A DNA stretch of 57,817 nucleotides from JALENY01 sp036310185 (GCA_036310185.1 JAXJSH010000148.1:1-57817), one strand, 5' to 3'; numbered from the stretch's first letter, positions 1 to 8,407 are shown. Numbers and translations: made by a program. Notes: generated by a model from the letters alone, not told the origin.

Positions 1-330
1 ACAGAAGCCGGAACAAAGACATACACATGCAGTTCCTGTAATGCAAGCAGAACAGAGAGCATTGCGGCTACTGGTCACAGTTGGAATGCAGACTATACGA
101 TCGATCAGTCTGCGGCCTGTACCGTTGCTGGAAGCAAAAGCATTCACTGCGGCATATGTGATACCGTGAAAGAAGGAACGGAGCAGAGTATTGCAGCTAC
201 CGGACACAGTTGGGGAACAGGAAAAGTGACGGCAGCAGCAACCTGTACAGAAGCAGGAACAAAGACATACACATGCAGTTCCTGTAACGCAAGCAGAACA
301 GAGAGCATCGCAGCCACCGGTCACACTTAT
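1..330 (+). repeat. 246-bp higher-order coding repeat (two ~41-residue modules)
   Basis: Bases 1-84 recur at 247-330 with only scattered, mostly synonymous changes, an offset of 246 bp or 82 codons. The intervening module (about 85-210) is a diverged version of the same unit, so the repeat unit is a pair of modules. Near-identity of DNA suggests recent duplication or concerted evolution; more copies may lie upstream of the window. Confidence 0.75.
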
Positions 331-999
331 GGTGCGTGGGCAGTTGTAGAGGCGGCTACGACCAGACAGGAGGGGCGCGAAGAGCGTATCTGTGACACAT
401 GTGAGCATGTAGATGTCAGAGTGATTCCGAAAAAAATATTAACCATGTTTACGGATGTAAAAACCAGCGACTGGTATTATGATGCAGTTACTTATGTATA
501 TGAAAATGGTCTCATGACCGGCCTCAATACCACAACCTTCGGTCCGGGTGAAGCGCTCTCCCGTGCCCAGTTTGCAGTCATCCTGCATCGAATGAACGGA
601 ACCCCTGAAGCTGCTCATACAGCAAATTTCCCGGATGTAGCAGATAATACCTGGTATACGGATGCGGTTCTCTGGGCAAACAGTATCGGAGTTGTAAATG
701 GATACAGTGATACCGGCAAATTCGGCCCTGGGGATAATATTACCCGTGAACAGATGGCTCTTATGATGTATCGTTATGCAAATCATATGGGATACGATAC
801 CAGTGTAAAGGCTGATTTTGGCAAATTCAAAGATGCTGCCCGCGTAAGTTCGTTTGCAGCGGAGGCCATGAAATGGGCTGTAGGAAACGGAATCATCACA
901 GGAAAGAATAACGGTACGACGATTGATCCGCAGGGAAATGCGGCCCGTGCGGAATGCGCCACGATTATCATGCGTTTTATGGAAAAATATGGAAATTAA
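1..999 (+). CDS. SLH-domain surface protein with Cys-pair repeats (5' end outside window)
   Basis: The frame is open from base 1 to TAA at 997-999, so the start and any signal peptide lie upstream of the window. The first ~145 visible residues are about four modules of ~41 residues, each with an ATGHxW/Y-type end and a CxxC pair (CSSC, CGIC, CSSC, CDTC). Three SLH repeats follow, starting near residues 150, 210 and 276, with SRAQ, TREQ and ARAE at the conserved TRAE position. SLH trimers bind secondary wall polysaccharide, so this is probably an exported wall-anchored protein; the Cys-pair modules resemble low-complexity stalk repeats of gut Firmicutes surface proteins and their role is unknown. 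A terminator follows at 1007. Family call is confident; function beyond anchoring is not. Confidence 0.85.
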   Translation, partial: TEAGTKTYTCSSCNASRTESIAATGHSWNADYTIDQSAACTVAGSKSIHCGICDTVKEGTEQSIAATGHSWGTGKVTAAATCTEAGTKTYTCSSCNASRTESIAATGHTYGAWAVVEAATTRQEGREERICDTCEHVDVRVIPKKILTMFTDVKTSDWYYDAVTYVYENGLMTGLNTTTFGPGEALSRAQFAVILHRMNGTPEAAHTANFPDVADNTWYTDAVLWANSIGVVNGYSDTGKFGPGDNITREQMALMMYRYANHMGYDTSVKADFGKFKDAARVSSFAAEAMKWAVGNGIITGKNNGTTIDPQGNAARAECATIIMRFMEKYGN

Positions 1000-1006
1000 T
1001 CTTGCA

Positions 1007-1043
1007 AAAGTCCGGCTTTGCCCATGGGGAGCCGGACTTTTTT
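1007..1043 (+). terminator. Intrinsic terminator after first SLH gene
   Basis: An 11-bp perfect stem (1007-1017 with 1030-1040) closes a 12-nt loop, and its 3' arm runs into a short T tract. Confidence 0.85.
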
Positions 1044-1075
1044 CTGTCAACACAGTGGCGGAGGCAATCGGACTG

Positions 1076-1084
1076 TGCTATAAT
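1076..1084 (+). promoter_or_regulatory. Possible extended -10 promoter upstream of Big2-SLH gene
   Basis: TGC followed by TATAAT gives an extended -10 element; no convincing -35 lies 17 bp upstream. Transcription would begin in or beside the palindrome at 1082-1123, giving the mRNA a 5' hairpin. Confidence 0.4.
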
Positions 1085-1123
1085 GATGTCGGGGTCAAAA
1101 TACCTTTTGACCCCAACATCATT
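1082..1123. repeat. Palindromic intergenic repeat, copy 1
   Basis: Arms 1082-1100 and 1105-1123 pair over 19 positions with a single C/A mismatch, around a 4-nt loop. The core is GGGGTCAAAA / TTTTGACCCC followed by AACATCATT. The same core and downstream AACATC(AT)-plus-AT-rich segment recur at 5014 and 31637, each in the leader of a surface or membrane protein gene. There is no T tract, so it is not a standard terminator. Function unknown. Confidence 0.75.
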
Positions 1124-1177
1124 TTGTATGTAAAAACGCGCCGACAGGAGAAATGTAATTTGCAAGGAGAGTACAGT

Positions 1178-1993
1178 ATGGAAACACATAATTACGATAT
1201 GATAGATTTTGAACAGGTACGTCTGGAACTGGAAGACAAATTTCTTTTATCAACAAATTGTATGAAAAAGACAGCAGTCAGTCCGGAGGATATTCGCTGG
1301 ACAAGCGATGACGAAAAAGTAGTGTCTGTGGATAAAAAGGGGACTGTGACGGCCAACGGACTTGGAACGGCTGTAGTGACAGCCAGCCTTGGCGAAAACA
1401 AGGCAAAATGTTTCTTTAAGGTAATCGAAAAACAGTTTCCGTTTAAGGATGTCACAGAAGATGACTGGTATTATGAAGCGGTTGATTTTGTGAGACGCAG
1501 CAATTTGATGAACGGACAGGATAAAAAGACGTTCGGACCTGCAGGCATGCTTACACGTGCCCAGTTTGCCATGATTCTTTACCGTATGAGCGGAGCACCG
1601 AAAATAGAATACACGGAAAAGTTCAGTGATGTACCAAAAAACGAATGGTTTGCAAAAGCGGTACTTTGGGTGGATCGTGTGGGAATTGCCGGCGGTTATT
1701 CCGGTACAGACATGTTTGGACCAAATGATAATATCAGCCGGGAACAGATGGCGGTCATGATGTATCGATATGCCGGTTATAAAAATTATGATACCGGTTT
1801 GAGGGCTGATATCAGCCCGTATGAAGATGCTTCGGTTGTAAGCGATTATGCGGCAGATGCGATGAAATGGGCAGTCGGCAGCGGTATTCTGACCGGCAAA
1901 AACAATGGAGCAATACTGGAACCGCAGGGACTGGCGATGCGGTGCGAATGTGCGATGATCATAATGCGGTTTGTAAAAAAATATGAGGACTAA
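1178..1993 (+). CDS. Big2-SLH protein lacking an evident signal peptide
   Basis: A 271-residue protein starting at ATG 1178, placed 7 nt after AAGGAGA (1164-1170). Upstream codons in the same frame run through the terminator and the intergenic palindrome and look non-coding, so a longer start is unlikely. Residues ~10-80 form a bacterial Ig-like (Big2) domain with the typical W-T-S-D and VTA.G.GTA.VTA pattern; three SLH repeats start near residue 89, with TRAQ, SREQ and RCEC at the TRAE position. The N-terminus (METHNYDMID...) is acidic and polar with no hydrophobic stretch, unlike the three complete SLH proteins downstream. It may be cytoplasmic, exported by another route, or a recently truncated gene. 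SLH and Big2 calls are secure; localisation is open. Confidence 0.8.
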   Translation: METHNYDMIDFEQVRLELEDKFLLSTNCMKKTAVSPEDIRWTSDDEKVVSVDKKGTVTANGLGTAVVTASLGENKAKCFFKVIEKQFPFKDVTEDDWYYEAVDFVRRSNLMNGQDKKTFGPAGMLTRAQFAMILYRMSGAPKIEYTEKFSDVPKNEWFAKAVLWVDRVGIAGGYSGTDMFGPNDNISREQMAVMMYRYAGYKNYDTGLRADISPYEDASVVSDYAADAMKWAVGSGILTGKNNGAILEPQGLAMRCECAMIIMRFVKKYED

Positions 1994-2046
1994 AGAGGGT
2001 TTGCAAAGTATTATGCATGCCGAAAACAGCAGGAGGATTGTTTAAA

Positions 2047-3594
2047 ATGAAACGAAACTGTTTATTGCTATTGCTGCTTGTTCTCTTTGTTTCCTTTGGA
2101 AATGTGCAAAAGGTAAATGCAGCGGAAATTTCGCATTCAGAGACAGAAAATGTGCAGGCTGATCAGGAAGAAATCTCTTTTACCTGTATAAACCCTCTGT
2201 ATGAATCGATAATCAGAGAAGAGGATATTCCGTCCCGGTCAAACGATGCGGCCCTTTTTTCAGAACCCTATTATCTGACTTCTTATCAGGAGGTTGCAGA
2301 GGAACTTCGCTGTGCGATGGAAAACCGGATAGAAAATCCTACTCTGTATTATGCCGGAACCGGAAAGTTCAGTCAGTCCGTATTCGAACAGTGGATAGAA
2401 ATGGCGCTTTCGGAAACAGGAGTTCCGACACAGGGGGATTATCTGAGATGGCAATATGGGGGATGCAATGCAAGCGCCACCATAACTTTGGACGGCGGAA
2501 TATATTATCAGAAGATAAATCTGAACTTTGTCTATTATACCACTTATGAAGAGGAAGAATATGTAACCGGCCGTGTTCATGAAATTATTGAGAGTTTTGG
2601 TCTGGAGGAAACAGCTACTGAGTACCAGAAGATAAAAACAGTATATGAATATATTTGCAGTCATGTAGTGTATGATATGAGTCATCTGTCAGATGTAAGT
2701 TATGTAAAGCAGTTTACTGCGTATGCGGCACTGCATGATGGAAAAGCTGTTTGTCAGGGATATGCGAATCTTATGTATCGCTTATTGTCTGAGATGGGTG
2801 TAAGGAGCCGCATTATTCCGGGAAATTCCAATGGTCAGGCCCATGCATGGAATATTGCGGAAATCAGAGGTGCATTTTATTATCTGGACGCTACCTGGGA
2901 TGCCGGAAAACGAAAATACAGCTATTTTCTTAAGGGGAAGAATGATTTCCCGTATCACACAAGTGACAGTGCCTATTGTACGGATGCATTTTTCAGCAGC
3001 TATCCGGTCTCTGATTACGAATTTCAGGAACCGGCCGTTCTGGAGTTTGAGGATATTTTTGAGGACGACTGGTATTATGATGCGGTAAAATACGTAAGTG
3101 AAAGAGATCTGATGACCGGACTGAATAAAAGTACTTTTGGCCCTGCGGATATTCTGTCCCGTGCCCAGTTTGCAGTAATTTTACATAGAATGAACGGTGA
3201 GCCGGAGATGGAATATGAAATGGTATTTCCGGATGTTCTGGCTGGGACATGGTATACAGATGCTGTTTTATGGGCAAATGATGTGGAAGTGATAACCGGG
3301 TATTCCGATGGAAGATTTGGACCGGCTGATTATATTACCCGGGAACAGATGGCTGTTATGATGTATCGTTTTGCCTGCCGCTGCGGATATGGAGAGAATA
3401 TGGCGGATGATTTTGAGGGATTTGAGGATGCGGAAAAAGTGAGCGATTTTGCCTGGGATGCCATGAGATGGGCAGTGGGGAACGGCATGATCAGCGGAAA
3501 ATACAATGGAACGGTTCTGGATCCCCAGGGGAGTGCAGCCCGCGCAGAATGCGCGACGATTATTATGAGATTTAAAGAACGATTTGGTATCTGA
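2047..3594 (+). CDS. Secreted transglutaminase-like protein with three SLH repeats
   Basis: 515 residues from ATG 2047, 10 nt after AGGAGG (2031-2036); an in-frame ATG at 2017 has no ribosome site. Residues 1-25 are a Sec signal peptide (Leu-rich core, VNAA cleavage region). A transglutaminase-core domain of the bacterial papain-like fold lies at ~170-300, with Cys236 (KAVCQGYA), His266 (AHAW) and Asp281 (LDATWD) forming the expected triad. SLH repeats begin near residue 334 (SRAQ, TREQ, ARAE). Such domains in bacteria act as peptidases or peptide cross-linkers, so this is probably a wall-anchored enzyme acting on surface or host proteins; the substrate cannot be read from sequence. It lies 53 bp after the Big2-SLH gene and 21 bp before the first CAP-SLH gene, suggesting co-transcription. 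Confidence 0.85.
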   Translation: MKRNCLLLLLLVLFVSFGNVQKVNAAEISHSETENVQADQEEISFTCINPLYESIIREEDIPSRSNDAALFSEPYYLTSYQEVAEELRCAMENRIENPTLYYAGTGKFSQSVFEQWIEMALSETGVPTQGDYLRWQYGGCNASATITLDGGIYYQKINLNFVYYTTYEEEEYVTGRVHEIIESFGLEETATEYQKIKTVYEYICSHVVYDMSHLSDVSYVKQFTAYAALHDGKAVCQGYANLMYRLLSEMGVRSRIIPGNSNGQAHAWNIAEIRGAFYYLDATWDAGKRKYSYFLKGKNDFPYHTSDSAYCTDAFFSSYPVSDYEFQEPAVLEFEDIFEDDWYYDAVKYVSERDLMTGLNKSTFGPADILSRAQFAVILHRMNGEPEMEYEMVFPDVLAGTWYTDAVLWANDVEVITGYSDGRFGPADYITREQMAVMMYRFACRCGYGENMADDFEGFEDAEKVSDFAWDAMRWAVGNGMISGKYNGTVLDPQGSAARAECATIIMRFKERFGI

Positions 3595-3615
3595 CTAATT
3601 TAGAGGAGGTCAAAC

Positions 3616-4992
3616 ATGACAACATTCAAAAAAACAATTTTCGCTGTATTGAGCCTGTGCTCCGGGATTTTGACGGCAGTACCGGCAATGGCAGCAGATC
3701 TGGAGGTGTTTGCGGGGGAGAACGTGGAACAGGTACAGGCTGTGGATACGGATTTGCCCATTTGTTATGCGCAGCCGGATATGTCGCAGGTGGATGCGAT
3801 AGGATTCAGTGGGGAAGAATGGGAACTTCTTTATCGTACGAATGTGCTTCGACTGGAAAAGGGAAACCAGGCAGAAGGGGTTACCGTATTTAAAAAACTT
3901 CAAAGTGCGGCAAATATAAGAAAGCAGGAACTTCCGGAACTGGAAAATCTGTCTCATGAAAGACCAGGCGGCGGAGAATTTAAAGATATACTGGATGAAA
4001 CCGGAATCACATATACATATTGTGCCGAAAACTATTCAAAGGGACAGAACTCTGCTAAGGCAGCAGCAGAGAACTGGTATGGAATCACCGGTTACAGAAC
4101 AAATATGCTGAATGCAAGCTATTCCCACATGGCAGCGGGTCATTCTTATGCAGATGGCACAGATTACTGGGTTCAGCTGTTCATTGGAGACTGTACTCCA
4201 ACGTCCATTTCGGTCTTAAATGATTCGGATCTGATCTATGGAATGGAGGAAGATCAGACAATTGATGGATTTGGCTTTATACTTGAGGTCACATGTGAGC
4301 ATGGAACTTCTTATATGACCCTGATGGACAGAATGTGTACATATGACAAGAACCTCCTGAATGAGGTGCAGGATGTTACGGTAAAGTATAAAGGAGCCCA
4401 GACAACGTTTAAACTTTGTGTGCTGGAAAAGCTTCCATATGAAGATGTTTCCGAGTACGACTGGTTTTACAATTATGTGGCAGACGCATATTACAATGGT
4501 TTGATGACCGGGCTGGACAGCACCACGTTTGGACCGTATGAATCTGTAAGCCGCGCTCAGTTTGCGGTTATTCTGCATCGTATGGAAGGGGAGCCGGATA
4601 TAACATACTCGGATGTATTTCCCGATATTTCCAAAGGAACCTGGTATACAAATGCTGTCCTGTGGGCCAATAAGAATGAGATTGTCACAGGTTACACGGA
4701 TACGGGCAGATTCAGACCGGCAGAATATATTACCCGTGAGCAGATGGCTGTTATGATGTACCGATATGCCAGATATCTTGGCTACAGTGCCGGTGAGAGA
4801 GCGGATATCAGTTCCTATGCGGATGCATCCGGCGTAAGTGCATATGCAAAAGAGGCAATGCAGTGGGCGGTTGCAAATGGTATTATCACCGGTAAAAATA
4901 ACGGAAAGTACTTAGAACCCCAGGGGGTTGCAAAACGTGCGGAATGTGCCACAATTATTTCAAGATTTGTTTTTCAATATCTTAATGGCTGA
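3616..4992 (+). CDS. Secreted CAP-domain protein with SLH repeats; cavity His replaced by Tyr
   Basis: 458 residues; ATG 3616 follows GAGGAGG. Residues 1-26 are a signal peptide ending AMAA. A CAP (SCP/PR-1-like) domain spans ~68-200 with SHERPGG (first cavity His) and AENYSKG, but the usual GHR motif reads GYR (Tyr160), so one of the two conserved cavity histidines is missing. The paralogue at 5102 retains it. A linker domain (~205-265) precedes three SLH repeats from ~275 (SRAQ, TREQ, KRAE). CAP proteins bind lipids or metals or have peptidase-like roles, and bacterial function is poorly known. The SLH array should hold it on wall polysaccharide. Probably arose by tandem duplication with the next gene. 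Confidence 0.85.
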   Translation: MTTFKKTIFAVLSLCSGILTAVPAMAADLEVFAGENVEQVQAVDTDLPICYAQPDMSQVDAIGFSGEEWELLYRTNVLRLEKGNQAEGVTVFKKLQSAANIRKQELPELENLSHERPGGGEFKDILDETGITYTYCAENYSKGQNSAKAAAENWYGITGYRTNMLNASYSHMAAGHSYADGTDYWVQLFIGDCTPTSISVLNDSDLIYGMEEDQTIDGFGFILEVTCEHGTSYMTLMDRMCTYDKNLLNEVQDVTVKYKGAQTTFKLCVLEKLPYEDVSEYDWFYNYVADAYYNGLMTGLDSTTFGPYESVSRAQFAVILHRMEGEPDITYSDVFPDISKGTWYTNAVLWANKNEIVTGYTDTGRFRPAEYITREQMAVMMYRYARYLGYSAGERADISSYADASGVSAYAKEAMQWAVANGIITGKNNGKYLEPQGVAKRAECATIISRFVFQYLNG

Positions 4993-5013
4993 TATTTTGT
5001 ATTTGTGATACCA

Positions 5014-5069
5014 GGGTCAAAAGGTCACATGTTTCATGCCTGCATGAAAAAATGTGACTTTAAGACCTC
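5014..5069. repeat. Palindromic intergenic repeat, copy 2 (nested hairpin)
   Basis: This has the GGGTCAAAA core and the trailing GACCTCAACATC of the other copies, but the short loop is replaced by a second inverted repeat: GGTCACAT...ATGTGAC and TTTCATGC...GCATGAAA. The result is one imperfect stem of about 26 positions (5014-5039 with 5042-5069). It sits 33 bp before the start of the second CAP-SLH gene, whose ribosome site directly follows the AT-rich tail. Confidence 0.7.
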
Positions 5070-5101
5070 AACATCTATTTATATAAAAGGAGGATATGTG
5101 T

Positions 5102-6442
5102 ATGAGGAAAAGAAAATTTGGTTTTTGTGCATTGATTGCAGCATTCAGTATGGTATTTGCTGCACCTGTGATGGCTGAAACGACGGAAAATGTGCAGGGA
5201 TCCGCAGACGAACTGCCTGTGATGCACGCAGCCCCGGATACTTCGGGACTGGAAGCGATTGATTTTAACCTGGAGGAATGGGAGGTACTTTATCTGACAA
5301 ATGCAGTGCGACTGGAAAATGACCTGGAACCCGTGTCTGTTTTTAAAGAACTGCAGGATGCAGCAAATGTCAGAAAATCGGAAATAGAGTCTGTCTTTTC
5401 TCATACCAGACCAGATAATACCGGAATGGAGACTGTCCTGTCAGAAAAGAATGTGGCATGGGATACCTGCGGAGAGAATATTGCAAAAGGGCAGGATTCA
5501 TCGACAGAAGTAATAAATGCATGGTGGAATAGTGATGGGCATCGGAGTAATATTCTTAACAGCGAATATACCCATATGGCGGCCGGATTTTCCTATACAA
5601 CAAATTATCCGTACTGGCTGCAGCTCTTTACCGGAAGCTGTGAACCCACATCCATCAATCTTCTTCTGGATACAGACGTGACATATCTGATGGAATCAGA
5701 TGAAACGGTTGACGATTTGGGGGTTATTCTGGAGGTGACCTGTGAACATGGAAAATCTTATTTGCCGGTATTGGATGAGATGTGTACGTATGATGGGTCC
5801 TTATGGGATGAGACACAGGATATTCAGGTTTCCTATCGTGGACTGAGCACAACATTCCGCGTTAGTATTGTGGAAGAGATGCCTTTCACGGATGTGGGGG
5901 AAAATGAATGGTTTTATGATTATGTTGCCAATGTTTACTACAATGGAATCATGACTGGTTTGAACGATACAAAATTCGGACCGTATGAATCCCTTTCCCG
6001 TGCACAGTTTGCTGTGATTCTGTACCGTCTCCAGGGGGAACCAGAGGTTACTTATAATGGAAAATTTCCGGACGTTCCAGGTGGAATATGGTTTACGGAT
6101 GCGGTTGCCTGGGCAAATCAATATGGTATTATTACGGGATATTCAAACGGAACATTCGGACCGGCTGATTATATTACCCGCGAGCAGATGGCGCTTATGA
6201 TGTACCGTTATGCCAGTGCACTGGGGTGTGATACCAGTCAGCGTGAAGATTTCAGCCGGTATAAGGATGCTGCCCGCGTGAGCAGCTTTGCGAAAGAAGC
6301 GATGCAGTGGGCGGTTGCGAACAGAATTATTACCGGAAAATATAATGAGACTGCCCTTGAACCGCAGGGAACTGCCAGCCGTGCAGAATGTGCTACGGTG
6401 ATTTCAAGATTTATTTTTGATTATTTATACAATCAGATATAA
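5102..6442 (+). CDS. Secreted CAP-domain protein with three SLH repeats
   Basis: 446 residues. ATG 5102 lies 8 nt after AGGAGG (5088-5093); an in-frame ATG at 5096 is too close to that site to be used. The signal peptide (residues 1-25, ends VMA) is followed by a CAP domain (~55-185) with SHTRPDN, GENIAKG and an intact SDGHRSNIL motif (His147). SLH repeats start near residue 262 (SRAQ, TREQ, SRAE). It is colinear with the preceding CAP-SLH protein, including the linker between CAP and SLH parts, so the two are tandem paralogues. Expected location is the cell wall surface, held by SLH binding to a secondary wall polymer. Biochemical activity is unknown. A terminator at 6466 separates it from the polysaccharide cluster. 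Confidence 0.87.
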   Translation: MRKRKFGFCALIAAFSMVFAAPVMAETTENVQGSADELPVMHAAPDTSGLEAIDFNLEEWEVLYLTNAVRLENDLEPVSVFKELQDAANVRKSEIESVFSHTRPDNTGMETVLSEKNVAWDTCGENIAKGQDSSTEVINAWWNSDGHRSNILNSEYTHMAAGFSYTTNYPYWLQLFTGSCEPTSINLLLDTDVTYLMESDETVDDLGVILEVTCEHGKSYLPVLDEMCTYDGSLWDETQDIQVSYRGLSTTFRVSIVEEMPFTDVGENEWFYDYVANVYYNGIMTGLNDTKFGPYESLSRAQFAVILYRLQGEPEVTYNGKFPDVPGGIWFTDAVAWANQYGIITGYSNGTFGPADYITREQMALMMYRYASALGCDTSQREDFSRYKDAARVSSFAKEAMQWAVANRIITGKYNETALEPQGTASRAECATVISRFIFDYLYNQI

Positions 6443-6465
6443 ACGGGTTATATGGTATGATTTTT

Positions 6466-6497
6466 AATCCGGGGGACCGTAAGGTTTCCCGGATTTT
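6466..6497 (+). terminator. Intrinsic terminator ending the SLH gene block
   Basis: AATCCGGG (6466-6473) pairs with CCCGGATT (6488-6495), with an inner ACC/GGT extension; a short T run follows. Confidence 0.7.
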
Positions 6498-6538
6498 CAT
6501 GTCCGGGCATACAGGGAGGGCATCGGCCGGATTCAAGG

Positions 6539-6567
6539 TTGCGATTATAAAAGGATAATGCTATAAT
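6539..6567 (+). promoter_or_regulatory. Vegetative promoter for the polysaccharide cluster
   Basis: TTGCGA (6539-6544), 17-bp spacer, perfect TATAAT (6562-6567). The transcript would have a ~95-nt leader that includes a small hairpin (6601-6607 with 6617-6623). No other comparably strong promoter was noticed until 20539, so this probably drives rfbA through the RfbN-like region. Confidence 0.75.
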
Positions 6568-6670
6568 AACTAAAGTAATAACATGAGGGGGACATTTTTG
6601 GCAATACTGAAAACGGGTATTGCTAATTCGTATGTTCCGAAAAATAGAAAATTGAGATGGAGGTCTACAA

Positions 6671-7540
6671 ATGAAAGGTATTATTTTAGCAGGCGGTTCC
6701 GGAACAAGATTATATCCACTTACCAAAGCAGTGTCAAAGCAGATTTTACCGGTTTATGACAAACCGATGATTTATTATCCATTATCCACATTAATGCTGG
6801 CGGGGATCAGAGAAATTCTGGTTATTTCTACACCTCGTGATCTGCCTGTATTTAAAGAACTGCTTGGAACCGGCGAACAATTAGGTTTAAAGATGGCTTA
6901 TGCAGTTCAGGAAGAACCGCGGGGACTGGCGGAAGCATTTATTATTGGGGAAGAATTTATCGGTGATGATAATGTTGCACTTGTTTTGGGAGATAATATT
7001 TTCTATGGGCAGAGTTTTTCAAAAGTACTGAAGAATGCTGCTGAGAGAAAAAGCGGTGCCACTATTTTCGGATATTATGTAAAAGATCCGACCGAGTACG
7101 GCGTGGTAGAATTTGATGAAGAAGGAAATGCACTTTCAATCGAAGAAAAACCGAAAAAACCGAAATCAAATTATGCAGTGCCAGGATTGTATTTTTATGA
7201 TAATGATGTAGTGCAGATTGCAAAAAATGTAAAGCCGTCTGCAAGAGGTGAACTGGAGATTACCAGTGTAAATAATGAATATTTGCGCAGAGGTACATTA
7301 AAGGTAGAAACATTGGGACGCGGATTTGCATGGCTGGATACCGGAAATCATGATTCCCTGCTGGATGCTGCTGATTTTGTGGCTGCTTTCCAGAAACGGC
7401 AGGGCCTGTATATTTCCTGCATTGAGGAAATTGCTTATAAGAGAAACTTTATTGACAGAGAGCAGCTGGAACAGCTTGCACAGCCGCTTTTGAAAACAGC
7501 ATACGGACAGTACCTGATGGATATTGTAAATGGATTATAA
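6671..7540 (+). CDS. rfbA: Glucose-1-phosphate thymidylyltransferase (RmlA)
   Basis: First enzyme of dTDP-L-rhamnose synthesis: dTTP + glucose-1-phosphate to dTDP-glucose + PPi, cytosolic. 289 residues, the normal family length. The nucleotide-binding signature GGSGTRLYPLT is at residues 8-18, VSKQILPVYDKPMIYYPL follows, and EEKP, GLYF and DTG(N)HDSL are present as in RmlA. ATG 6671 follows GGAGG (6658-6662). First gene after the strong promoter at 6539; the SDR gene follows 20 bp later. It commits sugar to the rhamnose used by the transferases downstream. Confidence 0.95.
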   Translation: MKGIILAGGSGTRLYPLTKAVSKQILPVYDKPMIYYPLSTLMLAGIREILVISTPRDLPVFKELLGTGEQLGLKMAYAVQEEPRGLAEAFIIGEEFIGDDNVALVLGDNIFYGQSFSKVLKNAAERKSGATIFGYYVKDPTEYGVVEFDEEGNALSIEEKPKKPKSNYAVPGLYFYDNDVVQIAKNVKPSARGELEITSVNNEYLRRGTLKVETLGRGFAWLDTGNHDSLLDAADFVAAFQKRQGLYISCIEEIAYKRNFIDREQLEQLAQPLLKTAYGQYLMDIVNGL

Positions 7541-7560
7541 GAGCGAGAAAGGTGAAACAT

Positions 7561-8394
7561 ATGAAAGTTTTAGTGACAGGAGCAAACGGATATATCGGTT
7601 CTCATGTGGTAACAGAGCTACTGGCCCGCGGACATGAAGTATATGCAGCAGACGTGAATTTTTCAAATATAGATCAGCGTGCAATTCCGGTTAGGGCCGA
7701 TCTTTTTTCCGGAAGTCAGGATATCTATAGAGAAATGATGGAGCCGGATGTATGCATTCATCTTGCATGGAGAAACGGATTTGTTCATAATGCGGACAGT
7801 CATATTCTGGAGCTGCCTGCTCATTACCTGTTTCTCAAACATATGATTGAAGGCGGATTAAAGCATCTGGTTGTAATGGGAAGTATGCATGAAATCGGAT
7901 ACTGGGAAGGTGCTATTGATGAAAATACGCCATCTAACCCGCTGTCGTTGTATGGTGTTGCAAAAAATACACTTCGCCAGATCATGAAGGAAGTAGCTGC
8001 CAAAGAAAACATATGTCTTCAGTGGATTCGGGGCTATTATATCATGGGAGATGATTTGAAAAATAACTCCATATTTGCCAAGATCCTGAAAGCATCAATG
8101 GAAGGCAAAAAGACATTTCCGTTTACCAGTGGGAAAAATCTGTATGATTTTATCCGGATTGAAGAACTGGCCAGACAGATTGCGGCAGTGTCGGAGCAGA
8201 CGGAAGTTGATGGAGAAATCAACTGCTGTACTGGAAAGCCGGTATCGCTGGCAGAACAGGTGGAAAGTTTTATTAAAGAAAATAATCTGGATATAACATT
8301 GGAATATGGTGCGTTTCCGGATCGTGAATATGATTCTCCGGGCGTCTGGGGAAATCCGGAAAAAATTCAGAAAATATTGAAACAGAGACAGTAG
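7561..8394 (+). CDS. NAD(P)-dependent epimerase/dehydratase-type SDR, substrate unknown
   Basis: 277 residues from ATG 7561, 8 nt after AAAGG; a GTG at 7552 overlaps that site. An extended-SDR Rossmann fold: GANGYIG at residues 7-13, catalytic Ser108, Tyr131 and Lys135 (YGVAK). It occupies the slot where rmlB (dTDP-glucose 4,6-dehydratase) often sits, between rfbA and rfbC, but it is about 60 residues too short for RmlB and lacks RmlB-like acidic catalytic motifs that I can recognise. More likely it is a nucleotide-sugar 4-ketoreductase or epimerase, for example of the dTDP-6-deoxy-talose type. Its operon position argues for a sugar of the same polymer. The precise reaction is inference. Confidence 0.75.
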   Translation: MKVLVTGANGYIGSHVVTELLARGHEVYAADVNFSNIDQRAIPVRADLFSGSQDIYREMMEPDVCIHLAWRNGFVHNADSHILELPAHYLFLKHMIEGGLKHLVVMGSMHEIGYWEGAIDENTPSNPLSLYGVAKNTLRQIMKEVAAKENICLQWIRGYYIMGDDLKNNSIFAKILKASMEGKKTFPFTSGKNLYDFIRIEELARQIAAVSEQTEVDGEINCCTGKPVSLAEQVESFIKENNLDITLEYGAFPDREYDSPGVWGNPEKIQKILKQRQ

Positions 8395-8407
8395 AGAGGA
8401 TGGAACG

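Noticed and set aside
923..1177. N-terminal extension of the Big2-SLH gene
   Set aside because: It would read through the end of the preceding SLH gene, the terminator and the palindrome; no ribosome site, and a good one exists before ATG 1178.
6583..6670. Possible leader peptide upstream of rfbA
   Set aside because: An ATG at 6583 opens a frame that runs into rfbA out of frame, with no clear ribosome site or regulatory codon run.
7561..8394. Calling this gene rmlB
   Set aside because: Too short and missing RmlB-specific features; only the generic SDR catalytic residues are visible.
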